64,000 nt of DNA from Chryseobacterium kimseyorum (GTDB lineage Bacteria; Bacteroidota; Bacteroidia; Flavobacteriales; Weeksellaceae), in the NCBI RefSeq assembly GCF_025971945.1, contig NZ_JAPDHW010000003.1:62001-126000 (forward strand). Reading direction: 5' to 3'. Under the pieces are notes generated by a model. It was not told where the DNA came from, did not search any database, and saw only the letters and a program-made list of their open reading frames with translations. This document shows, piece by piece, positions 28,289 through 36,998 of this stretch. Within the stretch, counting starts at the first letter, position 1, and every line of letters starts with the position of its first letter. Both the position numbers and the translations under genes were made by a program.

Positions 28289-29197
28289 TTAGAAACATTC
28301 TGTCACCAATTCCATATTCACCATTGCTCCCGCAACATTTCCGGTCATCACTGCATTAGAAACCGAACGCATCATTGCAGAGTTATCTCCACAGACAAAG
28401 AGCCCGGCAACATTGGTTTTCTGAAATAGATCTGTTTTAATGTGCCCCATTTCTGTGAACTCACATCCTAAATTTTTTGGAATTTCAGAATGCTGTCTGA
28501 AAGGAAAAGCTCCGTAAACTGCTTCAAAATCGATTTCTTTTCCGTCTTCAAAAACCAGGCTTTTTACATATCCATTTTCATTTTTCAATTCCGAAATTTC
28601 AGTTTCGATAATTTCAATTTGATTATTTTTAAGTTTTTCTAACTGTTCGTCCGTGAACTGGGCTTTTCCTCTTGTAATAATTGTAACCTCCTCCGTTAAG
28701 TTTTTTACCAGAGAAGAGATGTGAAAGGCTTTGTCTCCATTGGCAATAATAGCTGTTTTCCTGCCTCTGTATTCATAACCATGGCAATATGGACAGTGAA
28801 TCAGTGATACTCCCCAGGATTCTTTGAAACCTTTAATGTCCGGTACTTCATCAATAATTCCGGTAGCAACGATCAGTTTTTTAGAATTAAATTTTTGACC
28901 ATCATCTGCCGTAATTTCAAATCCAAGATCTGTCTTTTGAGCTGAAATAGCTTTTCCGTTATAGAACTGCACTGTTTCATATTCCTGAACCTGACTTTTC
29001 GCTAAAGTTGAAATTTCTTTAGGTGTTTTTCCATCCTGAGTCAGGAAATTTTGAGAATGTGGAGTCTGTTCGTTACACGGTTTTCCGCTGTCAATCACCA
29101 AAACGTTTCGGAGCGAACGTCCCAAAGCCATTGCTGCAGAAAGTCCGGCATAGCTTCCGCCAAGGATAATAACGTCTAATAAATCAGGCTGTTTCAT
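28289..29197 (-). CDS. Thioredoxin-reductase-like NAD(P)/FAD oxidoreductase
   Basis: 302 residues. FAD-binding GGSYAGLSAAMALG at the N-terminus, the redox-active pair HCPYCHGYE around residue 134, an NAD(P)-binding region (TAIIANGDKAF, lacking the standard GxGxxG/A), and the C-terminal FVCGDN that closes on FAD. It belongs to the thioredoxin-reductase-like family used for disulfide or small-thiol substrates. It is divergent from a Fur-family regulator and has a consensus promoter whose -33 box overlaps a palindrome, which suggests metal- or peroxide-responsive control. Confidence 0.88.
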   Translation of the reverse strand: MKQPDLLDVIILGGSYAGLSAAMALGRSLRNVLVIDSGKPCNEQTPHSQNFLTQDGKTPKEISTLAKSQVQEYETVQFYNGKAISAQKTDLGFEITADDGQKFNSKKLIVATGIIDEVPDIKGFKESWGVSLIHCPYCHGYEYRGRKTAIIANGDKAFHISSLVKNLTEEVTIITRGKAQFTDEQLEKLKNNQIEIIETEISELKNENGYVKSLVFEDGKEIDFEAVYGAFPFRQHSEIPKNLGCEFTEMGHIKTDLFQKTNVAGLFVCGDNSAMMRSVSNAVMTGNVAGAMVNMELVTECF

Positions 29198-29232
29198 ATT
29201 TAATAGTTGTAATTTCTTGTTTATATTCTTGT

Positions 29233-29262
29233 CAAAGTTAAAATAAATTTTTATTATTGCAA
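29233..29262 (-). promoter_or_regulatory. Promoter of the flavoprotein gene
   Basis: On the minus strand TTG (29262-29260), 19 nt, then TAACTTTG (29240-29233): an exact Bacteroidota promoter. The TTG lies inside the palindrome at 29251-29279. Confidence 0.75.
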
Positions 29263-29279
29263 CATAATCGCATTAATAA
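29251..29279. promoter_or_regulatory. Palindrome between flavoprotein and Fur-family genes, candidate operator
   Basis: TTATTATTGCAA (29251-29262) and TCGCATTAATAA (29268-29279) are inverted repeats matching at 10 of 12 positions around a 5-nt centre. It ends 3 nt before the regulator's start codon and covers the -33 box of the divergent gene, as expected for an autoregulated Fur-family operator. Binding is inferred. Confidence 0.5.
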
Positions 29280-29282
29280 AAA

Positions 29283-29657
29283 ATGAAAAGAAGAAGTACA
29301 CCCAGCAAAGAAGCCATTCTGAATGTGTTGACAGATTCAAAAAAGGCAATGAGTCAGGATGCTATACTTAAAAAAGTTTCTCTGGATATGGACAGAGCTA
29401 CAGTGTACCGTGTACTAAACCGGTTCTGCGAAGACGGAATTCTTCACAGAATTGTTGCCGAAGACGGAAAACAATATTTTGCGGTCTGTATTAAATGTGA
29501 GGAAAAGAAACTGGCAGACCATCATTTTCATTTCAGATGCATAAAATGTGAAACGATAGAATGTTTGCCAGTTGCTGTACAGTTTTCTCTGGAAAAAGGG
29601 TATGCGGTTAAAAGTGTTAATTGTGTGTTGACGGGAGTTTGCAAAGATTGTGCGTGA
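29283..29657 (+). CDS. Fur-family metal-responsive repressor
   Basis: 124 residues. The N-terminal winged helix contains SQDAILKKV and the recognition helix MDRATVYRVLNRF; the dimerisation half has the His-rich ADHHFHFRCIKC and a second Cys pair GVCKDC near the C-terminus, forming the structural zinc site. Whether it senses iron, zinc or peroxide cannot be told. It is short for Fur but normal for small Bacteroidota members. A palindrome immediately upstream is a plausible operator shared with the divergent flavoprotein gene. Confidence 0.9.
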   Translation: MKRRSTPSKEAILNVLTDSKKAMSQDAILKKVSLDMDRATVYRVLNRFCEDGILHRIVAEDGKQYFAVCIKCEEKKLADHHFHFRCIKCETIECLPVAVQFSLEKGYAVKSVNCVLTGVCKDCA

Positions 29658-29673
29658 TATATACTCCAAAATG

Positions 29674-30744
29674 CTACCTGATTTGCTCAGAGATAAAAAC
29701 ACCTTTTTGATTCATTTCTAAACTGTTTTCCGGCTCAGTGTACCAATCGACAAATTTCTTGTATTCTGCATTATTTGCGGTTTGCCATGCATCAAATCCC
29801 TGCTCATCTCCAATTTGAAAGAGATAGTGATTATATGCATTAAAGACTCTGTTATCTTGCATCTGTTTATGATATTCAATCAGAACGTTCGGATAGATTT
29901 TAATATCTCGTACATAATATTCTTTAAGAAATCTCTCTCTAATTTTAGCAAAAGATGCAAGGTTAAAACTATCGTGACCTATGACAGAGAGAAATAGATT
30001 TTTCTCAAAAATCATGCAGTAAGGCAACTTCTTGTTATCCAGTTCAGATAGATCTATTTGTACCGATTTACATAGAGCCACCTGTATTTCATTGTTGTTT
30101 GTAAATTTTATGGCTGCTTTATATGTATCAAAAAGCATTTTACTAATTTCTCTAGTGCGCTCTGTTGTTCTCTCGAGATTTACGAAGATTTCACCATAAA
30201 TAAGTCCTTTCATAGTGTTTTGAGAATTCATAAAAAGTCTTCCTGCTCTGTAATAATTTGACGGATAATTTGGCTCCACACGCATTCCTTTCTCATAAGA
30301 TGCGATTGCCTCATCGTATTTTTTTTCAAACTCGAAAACAACGCCCCGCTCAAGATAAAGTCTTCCCGCATCCGGAAATTTTTTTAAAGCTTCATCATAG
30401 GTGGCAATGGCCTTCTCAGGTTTTTCAAGATAATCATAATTGTTTCCCAGCAGCTGATAGTAATCGGCGCGGAGGTTTTCGTAATTTTTTATTTTTAGGA
30501 GTTGATCTATTGCTTTGTCGTACTGTTTATTATAGGTGTAAGCTAAAGCAATTTCATATGAATAGGTATATTCTTTTGGGTCAATTTTCTCGCATTCTCT
30601 AAGCATGCCGGTGGCTTCATCATATTTTTGTTCATCAATCAGTTTTATAGCATCAAAAACTTTTTCACATTTAAAGGTCTTCTTTTGAGCATGGATGTGA
30701 CCGAAACTGAAAATCAGAATGCAGTAGATAAGTTCTTTTTTCAT
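29674..30744 (-). CDS. Secreted TPR-repeat protein
   Basis: 356 residues with a signal peptide cleaved near HIHAQ. Tandem TPR units are visible: YEIALAYTYNKQYDKAIDQL, YQLLGNNYDYLEKPEKAIATY, YLERGVVFEFEKKYDEAIASY and YYRAGRLFMNSQNTMKGLI, spanning about residues 60-200. The C-terminal 150 residues are not recognised. Probably a periplasmic protein-protein interaction scaffold. It converges on the Fur-family gene with only 16 nt between the stops. Confidence 0.8.
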   Translation of the reverse strand: MKKELIYCILIFSFGHIHAQKKTFKCEKVFDAIKLIDEQKYDEATGMLRECEKIDPKEYTYSYEIALAYTYNKQYDKAIDQLLKIKNYENLRADYYQLLGNNYDYLEKPEKAIATYDEALKKFPDAGRLYLERGVVFEFEKKYDEAIASYEKGMRVEPNYPSNYYRAGRLFMNSQNTMKGLIYGEIFVNLERTTERTREISKMLFDTYKAAIKFTNNNEIQVALCKSVQIDLSELDNKKLPYCMIFEKNLFLSVIGHDSFNLASFAKIRERFLKEYYVRDIKIYPNVLIEYHKQMQDNRVFNAYNHYLFQIGDEQGFDAWQTANNAEYKKFVDWYTEPENSLEMNQKGVFISEQIR

Positions 30745-30962
30745 GGAAATAAATGGATTTAGTTTTAGGTAAATATCTAAATTATTCTTTGAACTTTTAA
30801 TATTTTACCTGAATTTATTGATAATATTTTTTCTTTCAACTGAAGGATTTTTGAATAATAGGAGGCAATTTAAACATTATGTAAAATTTTCAGCAATAAT
30901 CATATTGAATTTTCATTAAAAAAATTCATCGGAATTTCACATACCAAAACCTTGAAAACCCT

Positions 30963-30970
30963 TAAATTTG
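30963..30970 (+). promoter_or_regulatory. -7 box of the phosphatase gene
   Basis: TAAATTTG matches TAnnTTTG, 23 nt before ATG 30994. It lies within the TTG-initiated longer frame and argues against that start. Confidence 0.5.
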
Positions 30971-30993
30971 TCGTCACAAAAAAAGTTATTCAA

Positions 30994-32637
30994 ATGCTAA
31001 GGAAAATTACGATTGCAGCGGTTACTTTCATTTCTTTAATGACGGTAAACGCGCAGAAAAACAAAAAATCACAGTTAGAGAGACCAAAATTGGTGGTGGG
31101 TTTGGTGATTGATCAAATGAGGTGGGATTATCTTTACCGTTTTTACGAAAAATATGGAAATGACGGTTTCAAAAGATTGCTGAACAAAGGTTTTTCTTTT
31201 AACAATGTAATGATACCTTACGTTCCGACGGTAACTGCGATTGGACATACTACTATTTACACAGGTTCTGTACCTTCAATTCACGGTATTGCCGGAAATG
31301 ACTGGACAGACAAAGCAACCGGAAAAAATGTTTACTGTACAGCCGATACCGAAGTAAAAGGTGTGGGAACCAATGATAAAATCGGTGGTCATTCCCCGAA
31401 AAATCTCTGGAGTACAACCATTACAGATCAGTTGAGAATTGCCAGTAATTTTCAGTCAAAAGTAGTTGGTGTTTCGCTGAAAGACAGAGCTTCCATTCTG
31501 CCTGCTGGTCATAACCCTACCGGTGCTTTCTGGTTTGATGAAACCAACGGGAACTTTGTGACAAGTACTTATTACATGAACAGTTTGCCGGATTGGGTGA
31601 ACAAGTTTAATGAACAGAAATTAGCCGAAAAACTGGTTGCCAACGGATGGAATACGCTATTACCAATCAGTGAATACACAGAAAGTACGAGAGATGATGT
31701 TCCCTGGGAAAAGCCTGTTGGAACAGCCAAATCTCCAACTTTCCCTTACAATAATCTTGCAGCAGATTATGCCGTAAATAAAGGGGTTTTAAGAACAACA
31801 CCTTTCGGAAATACCTATACTTTAAAATTTGCTGAAGCTGCTATCGACGGCTATCAGCTGGGTGCAGATCAGATCACAGATTTTCTTGCCATCAACGTGG
31901 CATCTACCGATTATGTTGGTCACGCTTACGGACCGAATGCGATTGAAGTAGAAGATACGTATCTGAGACTGGATATCGAACTGGCAAATTTCTTTAAAAT
32001 GCTTGATCAAAAAGTAGGGAAGGGCGAATATCTTGTGTTCCTTTCGGCAGACCACGGTGGCGCTCATGCTGAAGGCTATATGAAAGAAAATAAAATGCTG
32101 ACCGGCTTTTTTGATGACGGTATGGAAAAAAACCTGGGTGCCGAACTGGAAACAAAATATGCAGCCAGCAAACTGATTTTAGGAATTGATAATTATCAGA
32201 TTTATCTTGATCATCAGTTGATCAAAGATAAGAAACTGGATGAAGCTGCCATTAAAAAAAGCATCATCGAAAATTTAAACAAAGATCCCCGTGTTTTATA
32301 TGCGGTGGATCTGAAAGATGTTGCCAACGCATCGATTCCTGAGCCTATTAAAACAAGAGTGATTAATGGTTACAACTGGCAGCGAAGCGGTGATATTCAG
32401 ATTGTTTCCCACGACGGAATGCTTCCGAATTATGCTAAAAAAGGAACCACACACAGTGTCTGGAATTCTTATGATGCTCATATTCCTCTAATTTTTATGG
32501 GTTGGAAAGTTCCTCACGGTGAAAGCAATGCTTCACATTTTATGACAGATATTGCCCCAACCATTGCACAGTTTTTAAGAATTGAAAACCCGAGTGGTAA
32601 TGTCGGACAACCTTTGACGGAAGTTTTAGGAAAATAA
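30994..32637 (+). CDS. pafA: PafA-type alkaline phosphatase
   Basis: 547 residues with a signal peptide cleaved near TVNAQ. A periplasmic phosphate-irrepressible alkaline phosphatase of the type studied in Elizabethkingia. Active-site features: nucleophile Thr81 in PTVTAIGH, Asn102 in GIAGNDW, the Lys-x-Arg of SLKDRASILPAGH, zinc ligands in STDYVGHAYG and SADHGGAHAE, and the final His in DAHIPL. The alkaline-phosphatase rather than diesterase identity rests on the Lys-x-Arg pair. It is monocistronic, with -7 box and terminator. Confidence 0.93.
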   Translation: MLRKITIAAVTFISLMTVNAQKNKKSQLERPKLVVGLVIDQMRWDYLYRFYEKYGNDGFKRLLNKGFSFNNVMIPYVPTVTAIGHTTIYTGSVPSIHGIAGNDWTDKATGKNVYCTADTEVKGVGTNDKIGGHSPKNLWSTTITDQLRIASNFQSKVVGVSLKDRASILPAGHNPTGAFWFDETNGNFVTSTYYMNSLPDWVNKFNEQKLAEKLVANGWNTLLPISEYTESTRDDVPWEKPVGTAKSPTFPYNNLAADYAVNKGVLRTTPFGNTYTLKFAEAAIDGYQLGADQITDFLAINVASTDYVGHAYGPNAIEVEDTYLRLDIELANFFKMLDQKVGKGEYLVFLSADHGGAHAEGYMKENKMLTGFFDDGMEKNLGAELETKYAASKLILGIDNYQIYLDHQLIKDKKLDEAAIKKSIIENLNKDPRVLYAVDLKDVANASIPEPIKTRVINGYNWQRSGDIQIVSHDGMLPNYAKKGTTHSVWNSYDAHIPLIFMGWKVPHGESNASHFMTDIAPTIAQFLRIENPSGNVGQPLTEVLGK

Positions 32638-32659
32638 ATTTTTTAAAAATAAAATTGAG

Positions 32660-32689
32660 ATGCGCTTACATTGTATGCGCATTTTTTTG
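32660..32689 (+). terminator. Intrinsic terminator of pafA
   Basis: ATGCGC / GCGCAT stem with an 11-nt loop and seven Ts. Confidence 0.8.
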
Positions 32690-32738
32690 TTTGCTATGTA
32701 ACATCTCAGTGAAATTTAATACCTATCCAAAAAAAACT

Positions 32739-33644
32739 ATGGACAACATTATAGAAATCAAGAATCTCAATTTTGGTTTCGACAGTCAGAAACTTATTCT
32801 GAAAAATGTCAATTTAAAAGTTCCAAGAGGATCAATCTACGGATTTTTAGGTGCAAATGGTGCTGGTAAATCAACCACAATGCGCCTGATTATGGGACTT
32901 TTTAATGATGAAAACAATGCAGTAAAAGTATTTAATGAGAATGTTTCTGACATCTATCCCAGAGCTTTACAGAATATTGGCTCACTCATCGATTATCCGG
33001 CTTTCTATGATCACCTTTCGGGCTACGATAATCTGAAAATCGTATGCATCATCAAAAAACTGAATCCTAAAACGATTGATGAAGTTTTAGAAACTGTCGG
33101 CCTTTCTCATGCCCGAAATATTAAAATGAAAAAGTATTCTCTGGGCATGAAGCAGAGACTCGCCATTGCTTTGGCGTTGATCAGTAATCCTGAACTTCTG
33201 GTATTGGATGAGCCTGTAAACGGACTTGATCCCAATGGAATGCTGGAAGTGCGGGAACTTCTTATCAAACTCAATCGTGAACAGGGCGTGACCATTTTTA
33301 TTTCAAGTCATCTATTGTTGGAAATTGATAAAATGGTAACTCATCTCGGAATTATTTCAAATGGCGAAATAAAATTCGAAGGAAGTAAAGAAGAACTGAA
33401 TGACCTTTATAAATTCCAAAAAACAAAATTCCAATTGAATGACGCTGAGAAATTTAACGAAATTTTAAAAACAAAATACGAAACCGAACTCAAATCTGAG
33501 AACGAAATTGCTATCGTTACCAATTCGCAAATGGAAATCGCAGCGATCAATACGCTCTTAGTCAACAGCGGTGCTCAGATTTTTCAAATTTCAGCAGCAG
33601 GAGGTCTTGAAGAATGGTTTATGGAAATTACAAAACAAAACTAA
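32739..33644 (+). CDS. ABC transporter ATP-binding protein
   Basis: 301 residues from MDNIIEIKN; the frame extends to 32655 but that part overlaps the pafA terminator. ABC ATPase motifs: Walker A GANGAGKST, signature YSLGMKQRL, Walker B LLVLDEPVNGLD and switch His in SSHLL. The length and C-terminal extension fit the ABC-2 exporter/antibiotic-resistance class. The permease gene begins 3 nt after its stop, so the two are translationally coupled. Confidence 0.93.
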   Translation: MDNIIEIKNLNFGFDSQKLILKNVNLKVPRGSIYGFLGANGAGKSTTMRLIMGLFNDENNAVKVFNENVSDIYPRALQNIGSLIDYPAFYDHLSGYDNLKIVCIIKKLNPKTIDEVLETVGLSHARNIKMKKYSLGMKQRLAIALALISNPELLVLDEPVNGLDPNGMLEVRELLIKLNREQGVTIFISSHLLLEIDKMVTHLGIISNGEIKFEGSKEELNDLYKFQKTKFQLNDAEKFNEILKTKYETELKSENEIAIVTNSQMEIAAINTLLVNSGAQIFQISAAGGLEEWFMEITKQN

Positions 33645-33647
33645 AAC

Positions 33648-35876
33648 ATGAATACAGAATTTAAATATATAAAAACTGCATTTGCCGCAGAATGGCTCAA
33701 AACAAAAAATCTGGGACTGCTCATTTTGGCAGTAATCTTTGCCGTTTTACTTCCGGCTCTGAGTATTTTATTACAGATTTTTAATGAAGCTTCAAGAAAA
33801 TATGATGGAGTGGTTACTACAACCACGCAGGATTCTCTGGGAGACAGCGTAGGACCTTTCGGAACTTTCTTTATGCTGCTTTTCATCATTATTGCCGCGA
33901 CCAGAATTGCACAGACCGATCATAAGAATAATGGGTGGACATTTTTAGAAACCCAGCCTTTAAGCAAATTGAGTATTTACACAGGGAAATTTCTGGTGCT
34001 TGTAGCTCTTACAACAATATCTCTAGTGGTATTTTTCGTGGCAACAATTTTGGAAGGTTATCTTGCTCAAGCGTTATTTCCACAGGAAAACTTAAAATAT
34101 TCTATCGATTTGTACTGGGTGTTTCAGACTTTTGCTAGGGTGTTTGTGCTGAGTTTGGGAATTATTTCTCTGCAGATGATGTTGTCGGTCATTATACCAG
34201 GTTTTGTATGGCCTTTTGTCATCGGCTTTGTAGGCTTCGTTGTAAATGTAGTGGCTAGAATCAGAAAAGAAACCTATGATTATTCTCCCTATAATAATTT
34301 AGATACTGCGCTGTCATATAATGATTCTTATCAACTGAATCACTTTTTTAATTATACTGAATACCTGAGCCTGTTCTGGACAGTTTTGTTTTTCGTGACA
34401 GGATATATTTGGTACAGCAGAAGAGGTTATAAAAATGCTTTTTTAAGAAATAAGACCACGATTATAAAAACAATCGTAGGAATTGCCGTATTTGCTGTAA
34501 TTTACTTTCTGATTACCAAGCCATTTTATCCGCAGAAAAATTCGGATTTAACTTCAATCGAAGGAAGTATTGCTGCTCCAAATACCATTAAAACGGTTAA
34601 AATTATTTCTAAAGAACTCCACGAGCCCTTAGCGGAAATCCCTGTAAGAGACGGAAAATTCTCATGGAAATCTAAAAAAAATGTGGACCTGGCTTCTTAT
34701 ATTTTAATTGTGGACAAAAAGCAGTATCCGTTTGTTCTATCAAAAGGTGATGATATCTTTTTTAATATTAAGACAGATCCGAAACATTTTGTAGTCACCC
34801 TGAAAGGAACGCGAAAAGCCGAAGATCAGTATATTATTTCAACAGCTCAGAAATTCTCAATGTTTTATTCATTTGTGGTGGCAGATAAGCAATATACCAA
34901 TGAACCGGATAAATTTTATGATGCAGCTCAGGAAGAATGGGAAGACGGCGAGAAGTATTTAAGAAAGTACAGAACAAAAGAAAATATTTATTTTTCAGAT
35001 GACTTCAGAAAATTTCAGGAGCAGATAAATGCAGTTAAACTTCTGAATGCCATATATGATTATCAGAAGATGACATCTTTTGCAGATAAAAAATTTACAC
35101 CGCCTGCAGATTTAATGAACGAGCTTCAGCAGATTGTGAAAAAACCAGTTTCTATGTTGCTGTCTAGCGAAGAATATAAAAACTGGAAGATCAAAGGATT
35201 TCTTCCGAAAGAAGGATCTAAAAATCCTGACAGCATTGTTTTTGTAAAACTTTCACAGATGCCTAAAAGTCTTGAAAAAGATCAGCTGCTGTCGTTTCAG
35301 ATGTTGAAGATGATGAATCTTATAAAAGATGAAAATCAACGCGTTGAACTTTTTAAGAACAAATTTTCTGAATTTCAGAATCCAAAATATGGGAGGTATT
35401 TGGGCAGTGAACTGCAGATTATCAACAACCAGCAGAAAGGAAAACCTTTTCCGGTGATAGCTTTTGAAGATCAGTCAGGGAAGAAAGTTAGCTTAGATAA
35501 ATTTAAAGGCAAATATGTGATTCTGGATCTTTGGGCAACCTGGTGTGGACCGTGTCGTGAAACATCTCCGGTTTTCGAATATCAGGCTAATAAATATTCT
35601 TATAATGATAAAATCGTATTTCTTTCTGCGAGTATCGATGCCGATAAAAATAAATGGAAACTTGATCTGAAGAATAAAAAATCTGCTGTTGTACAATGGT
35701 GGATTTCGGATCCGAATGTTCTGAATAACTTAGGAGTAGCAGGAATTCCGCGCTTTATGATGATTGATCCTCAGGGAAAAATGTATAATGCCAATCTACC
35801 GAGACCGGACGAAACGAATTTCCAGAATATCATTGATGAAATTTCTGAAAACGATGATGTAATGATTAATTTTTAA
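33648..35876 (+). CDS. ABC-2 permease fused to a TlpA-like thioredoxin domain
   Basis: 742 residues in one uninterrupted frame. Residues 1-285 have about seven hydrophobic segments of an ABC-2 permease (for example LLILAVIFAVLLPALSILL and VGIAVFAVIYFLI). Residues 300-590 form a soluble linker with a DUF4369-like beta-domain start. Residues 600-742 are a TlpA/ResA thioredoxin fold: LDLWATWCGPCRETSP with the redox CGPC near 632-635 and the cis-Pro in VAGIPRFMM. The soluble part is presumably periplasmic. Coupling an exporter to a thiol-disulfide domain is unusual; a recent gene fusion and a sequencing or stop-codon artefact are the alternatives. Confidence 0.85.
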   Translation: MNTEFKYIKTAFAAEWLKTKNLGLLILAVIFAVLLPALSILLQIFNEASRKYDGVVTTTTQDSLGDSVGPFGTFFMLLFIIIAATRIAQTDHKNNGWTFLETQPLSKLSIYTGKFLVLVALTTISLVVFFVATILEGYLAQALFPQENLKYSIDLYWVFQTFARVFVLSLGIISLQMMLSVIIPGFVWPFVIGFVGFVVNVVARIRKETYDYSPYNNLDTALSYNDSYQLNHFFNYTEYLSLFWTVLFFVTGYIWYSRRGYKNAFLRNKTTIIKTIVGIAVFAVIYFLITKPFYPQKNSDLTSIEGSIAAPNTIKTVKIISKELHEPLAEIPVRDGKFSWKSKKNVDLASYILIVDKKQYPFVLSKGDDIFFNIKTDPKHFVVTLKGTRKAEDQYIISTAQKFSMFYSFVVADKQYTNEPDKFYDAAQEEWEDGEKYLRKYRTKENIYFSDDFRKFQEQINAVKLLNAIYDYQKMTSFADKKFTPPADLMNELQQIVKKPVSMLLSSEEYKNWKIKGFLPKEGSKNPDSIVFVKLSQMPKSLEKDQLLSFQMLKMMNLIKDENQRVELFKNKFSEFQNPKYGRYLGSELQIINNQQKGKPFPVIAFEDQSGKKVSLDKFKGKYVILDLWATWCGPCRETSPVFEYQANKYSYNDKIVFLSASIDADKNKWKLDLKNKKSAVVQWWISDPNVLNNLGVAGIPRFMMIDPQGKMYNANLPRPDETNFQNIIDEISENDDVMINF

Positions 35877-35895
35877 TCGAAATCTCAGTTAAATT

Positions 35896-35932
35896 AAAAG
35901 CCGTCTCACTTTGATGTAGTGACGGCTTTTTC
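35896..35932 (+). terminator. Intrinsic terminator of the ABC exporter operon
   Basis: AAAAGCCGTC and GACGGCTTTT form the stem; five Ts follow. It also lies downstream of the convergent barstar gene and could serve both. Confidence 0.8.
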
Positions 35933-35949
35933 AATTTTAAATATTTTAA

Positions 35950-36270
35950 TTACTGCTCGGTTTCTTCGTCAGCTTCTCCTTCTCCTTCTTCATCGTCGTA
36001 CTGCTCCAGATAGTAGGCAAAAGAGAAATCTTCCACTTTATCTTCCACATCTTCTAAAGTAGTTAATAAATCTTCAAAAATTTCAAGCTGATCGACGCTC
36101 ATATTGACAAATTCTAAGTGGAGAGGCAGTTTCAGTTCGCCCGAAATAACATCCGAAAGTGCATCCAGATTATCCCCGAAATGTGCTGGAAGTTCTAGCT
36201 TTTCTTTAAGCTGAGTGTAAAAATCTTCGTAATCCCCTAGGTCTGCGAAGTCGATGTATATTGTGTTCAT
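35950..36270 (-). CDS. Barstar-family ribonuclease inhibitor
   Basis: 106 residues. The barstar core is visible: YIDFADL strand, a helix FYTQLKEKLELPAHFGDNLDALSDV containing the Asp of NLDAL (equivalent to barstar Asp39 that plugs the barnase active site), and LHLEFVN. An acidic tail (DDEEGEGEADEE) is added at the C-terminus. It lies 135 nt downstream of a barnase-like gene on the same strand and presumably neutralises it in the cytoplasm. Confidence 0.88.
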   Translation of the reverse strand: MNTIYIDFADLGDYEDFYTQLKEKLELPAHFGDNLDALSDVISGELKLPLHLEFVNMSVDQLEIFEDLLTTLEDVEDKVEDFSFAYYLEQYDDEEGEGEADEETEQ

Positions 36271-36405
36271 AATTTAAATTTAATTGCAAATGTATGGGTT
36301 TTAAAAGTCTTTCTGAAGAAGCGAGCATCTTGCAGCGCATCTCACGATCTTAGTTAACGCTTTCAAGTCACTAAAATTTATTGCTACACTTCTCGCAATA
36401 CTGTT

Positions 36406-36891
36406 TTATTTCTCCTCAAAACTTTTATAATGATCCTTCGTTAAATATACTTCACCGTTTTTGGTGAAAACAATCCGGTCGCCGTTTCTGTTTCGGCAGT
36501 GGTAATTCACGTCGGCTTCAAAATATTTTTTACCTTTAGGAAGTTTTCCTTCACGGTTTCCAAAGTGATCTCCGCCAATGGCTTTTCCCGGCAGAACGTC
36601 ACAGAGATTTCCCTGCGAAGGATTCCAACCCTGTTTCTTTGCTTCGTTTTTAGTTAAATAATAATCTGGAAGCTGATGATTTTTTTTGACAAAATCAATA
36701 ACGGTGTTTTCAGCCGTCAATTGACCAATTGAAAGTGTTTTGTCAACTTTATTACCTAAATTTTGTCCGGCATTTTCAGTTTGAACCGGAGCTTTCTTCT
36801 CTGCGATAAATGTATTATAAATGTACATCGCAGACATCCCGAAAAGAAGTCCCATGCAGGCAAAAAGTACCGAACGTGTTTTGGAATTCAT
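36406..36891 (-). CDS. Barnase-like secreted or membrane-anchored ribonuclease
   Basis: 161 residues. An N-terminal hydrophobic segment (ACMGLLFGMSAMYIY) is a signal or membrane anchor. The catalytic domain matches barnase almost motif by motif: LPDYYLTK, IGGDHFGNREGKLP, FEADVNY, GDRIVF and DHYKSF. Catalytic residues and spacing are preserved: Glu125, Arg139 and His154 (barnase 73, 87, 102), plus Lys81 (27) and Arg113 (59). It would cleave RNA outside the cytoplasm, for nutrition, competition or toxicity. A barstar homologue is encoded downstream. Confidence 0.92.
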   Translation of the reverse strand: MNSKTRSVLFACMGLLFGMSAMYIYNTFIAEKKAPVQTENAGQNLGNKVDKTLSIGQLTAENTVIDFVKKNHQLPDYYLTKNEAKKQGWNPSQGNLCDVLPGKAIGGDHFGNREGKLPKGKKYFEADVNYHCRNRNGDRIVFTKNGEVYLTKDHYKSFEEK

Positions 36892-36998
36892 TGTTTATAT
36901 GTCAATAGTTAATCTAACTTCGTTAGTCAATGGTCAAGTAATAGTCCTAATTGCAAAAATTCACAACTGACAATTCACTTGCATAGCAAAATTCACTT

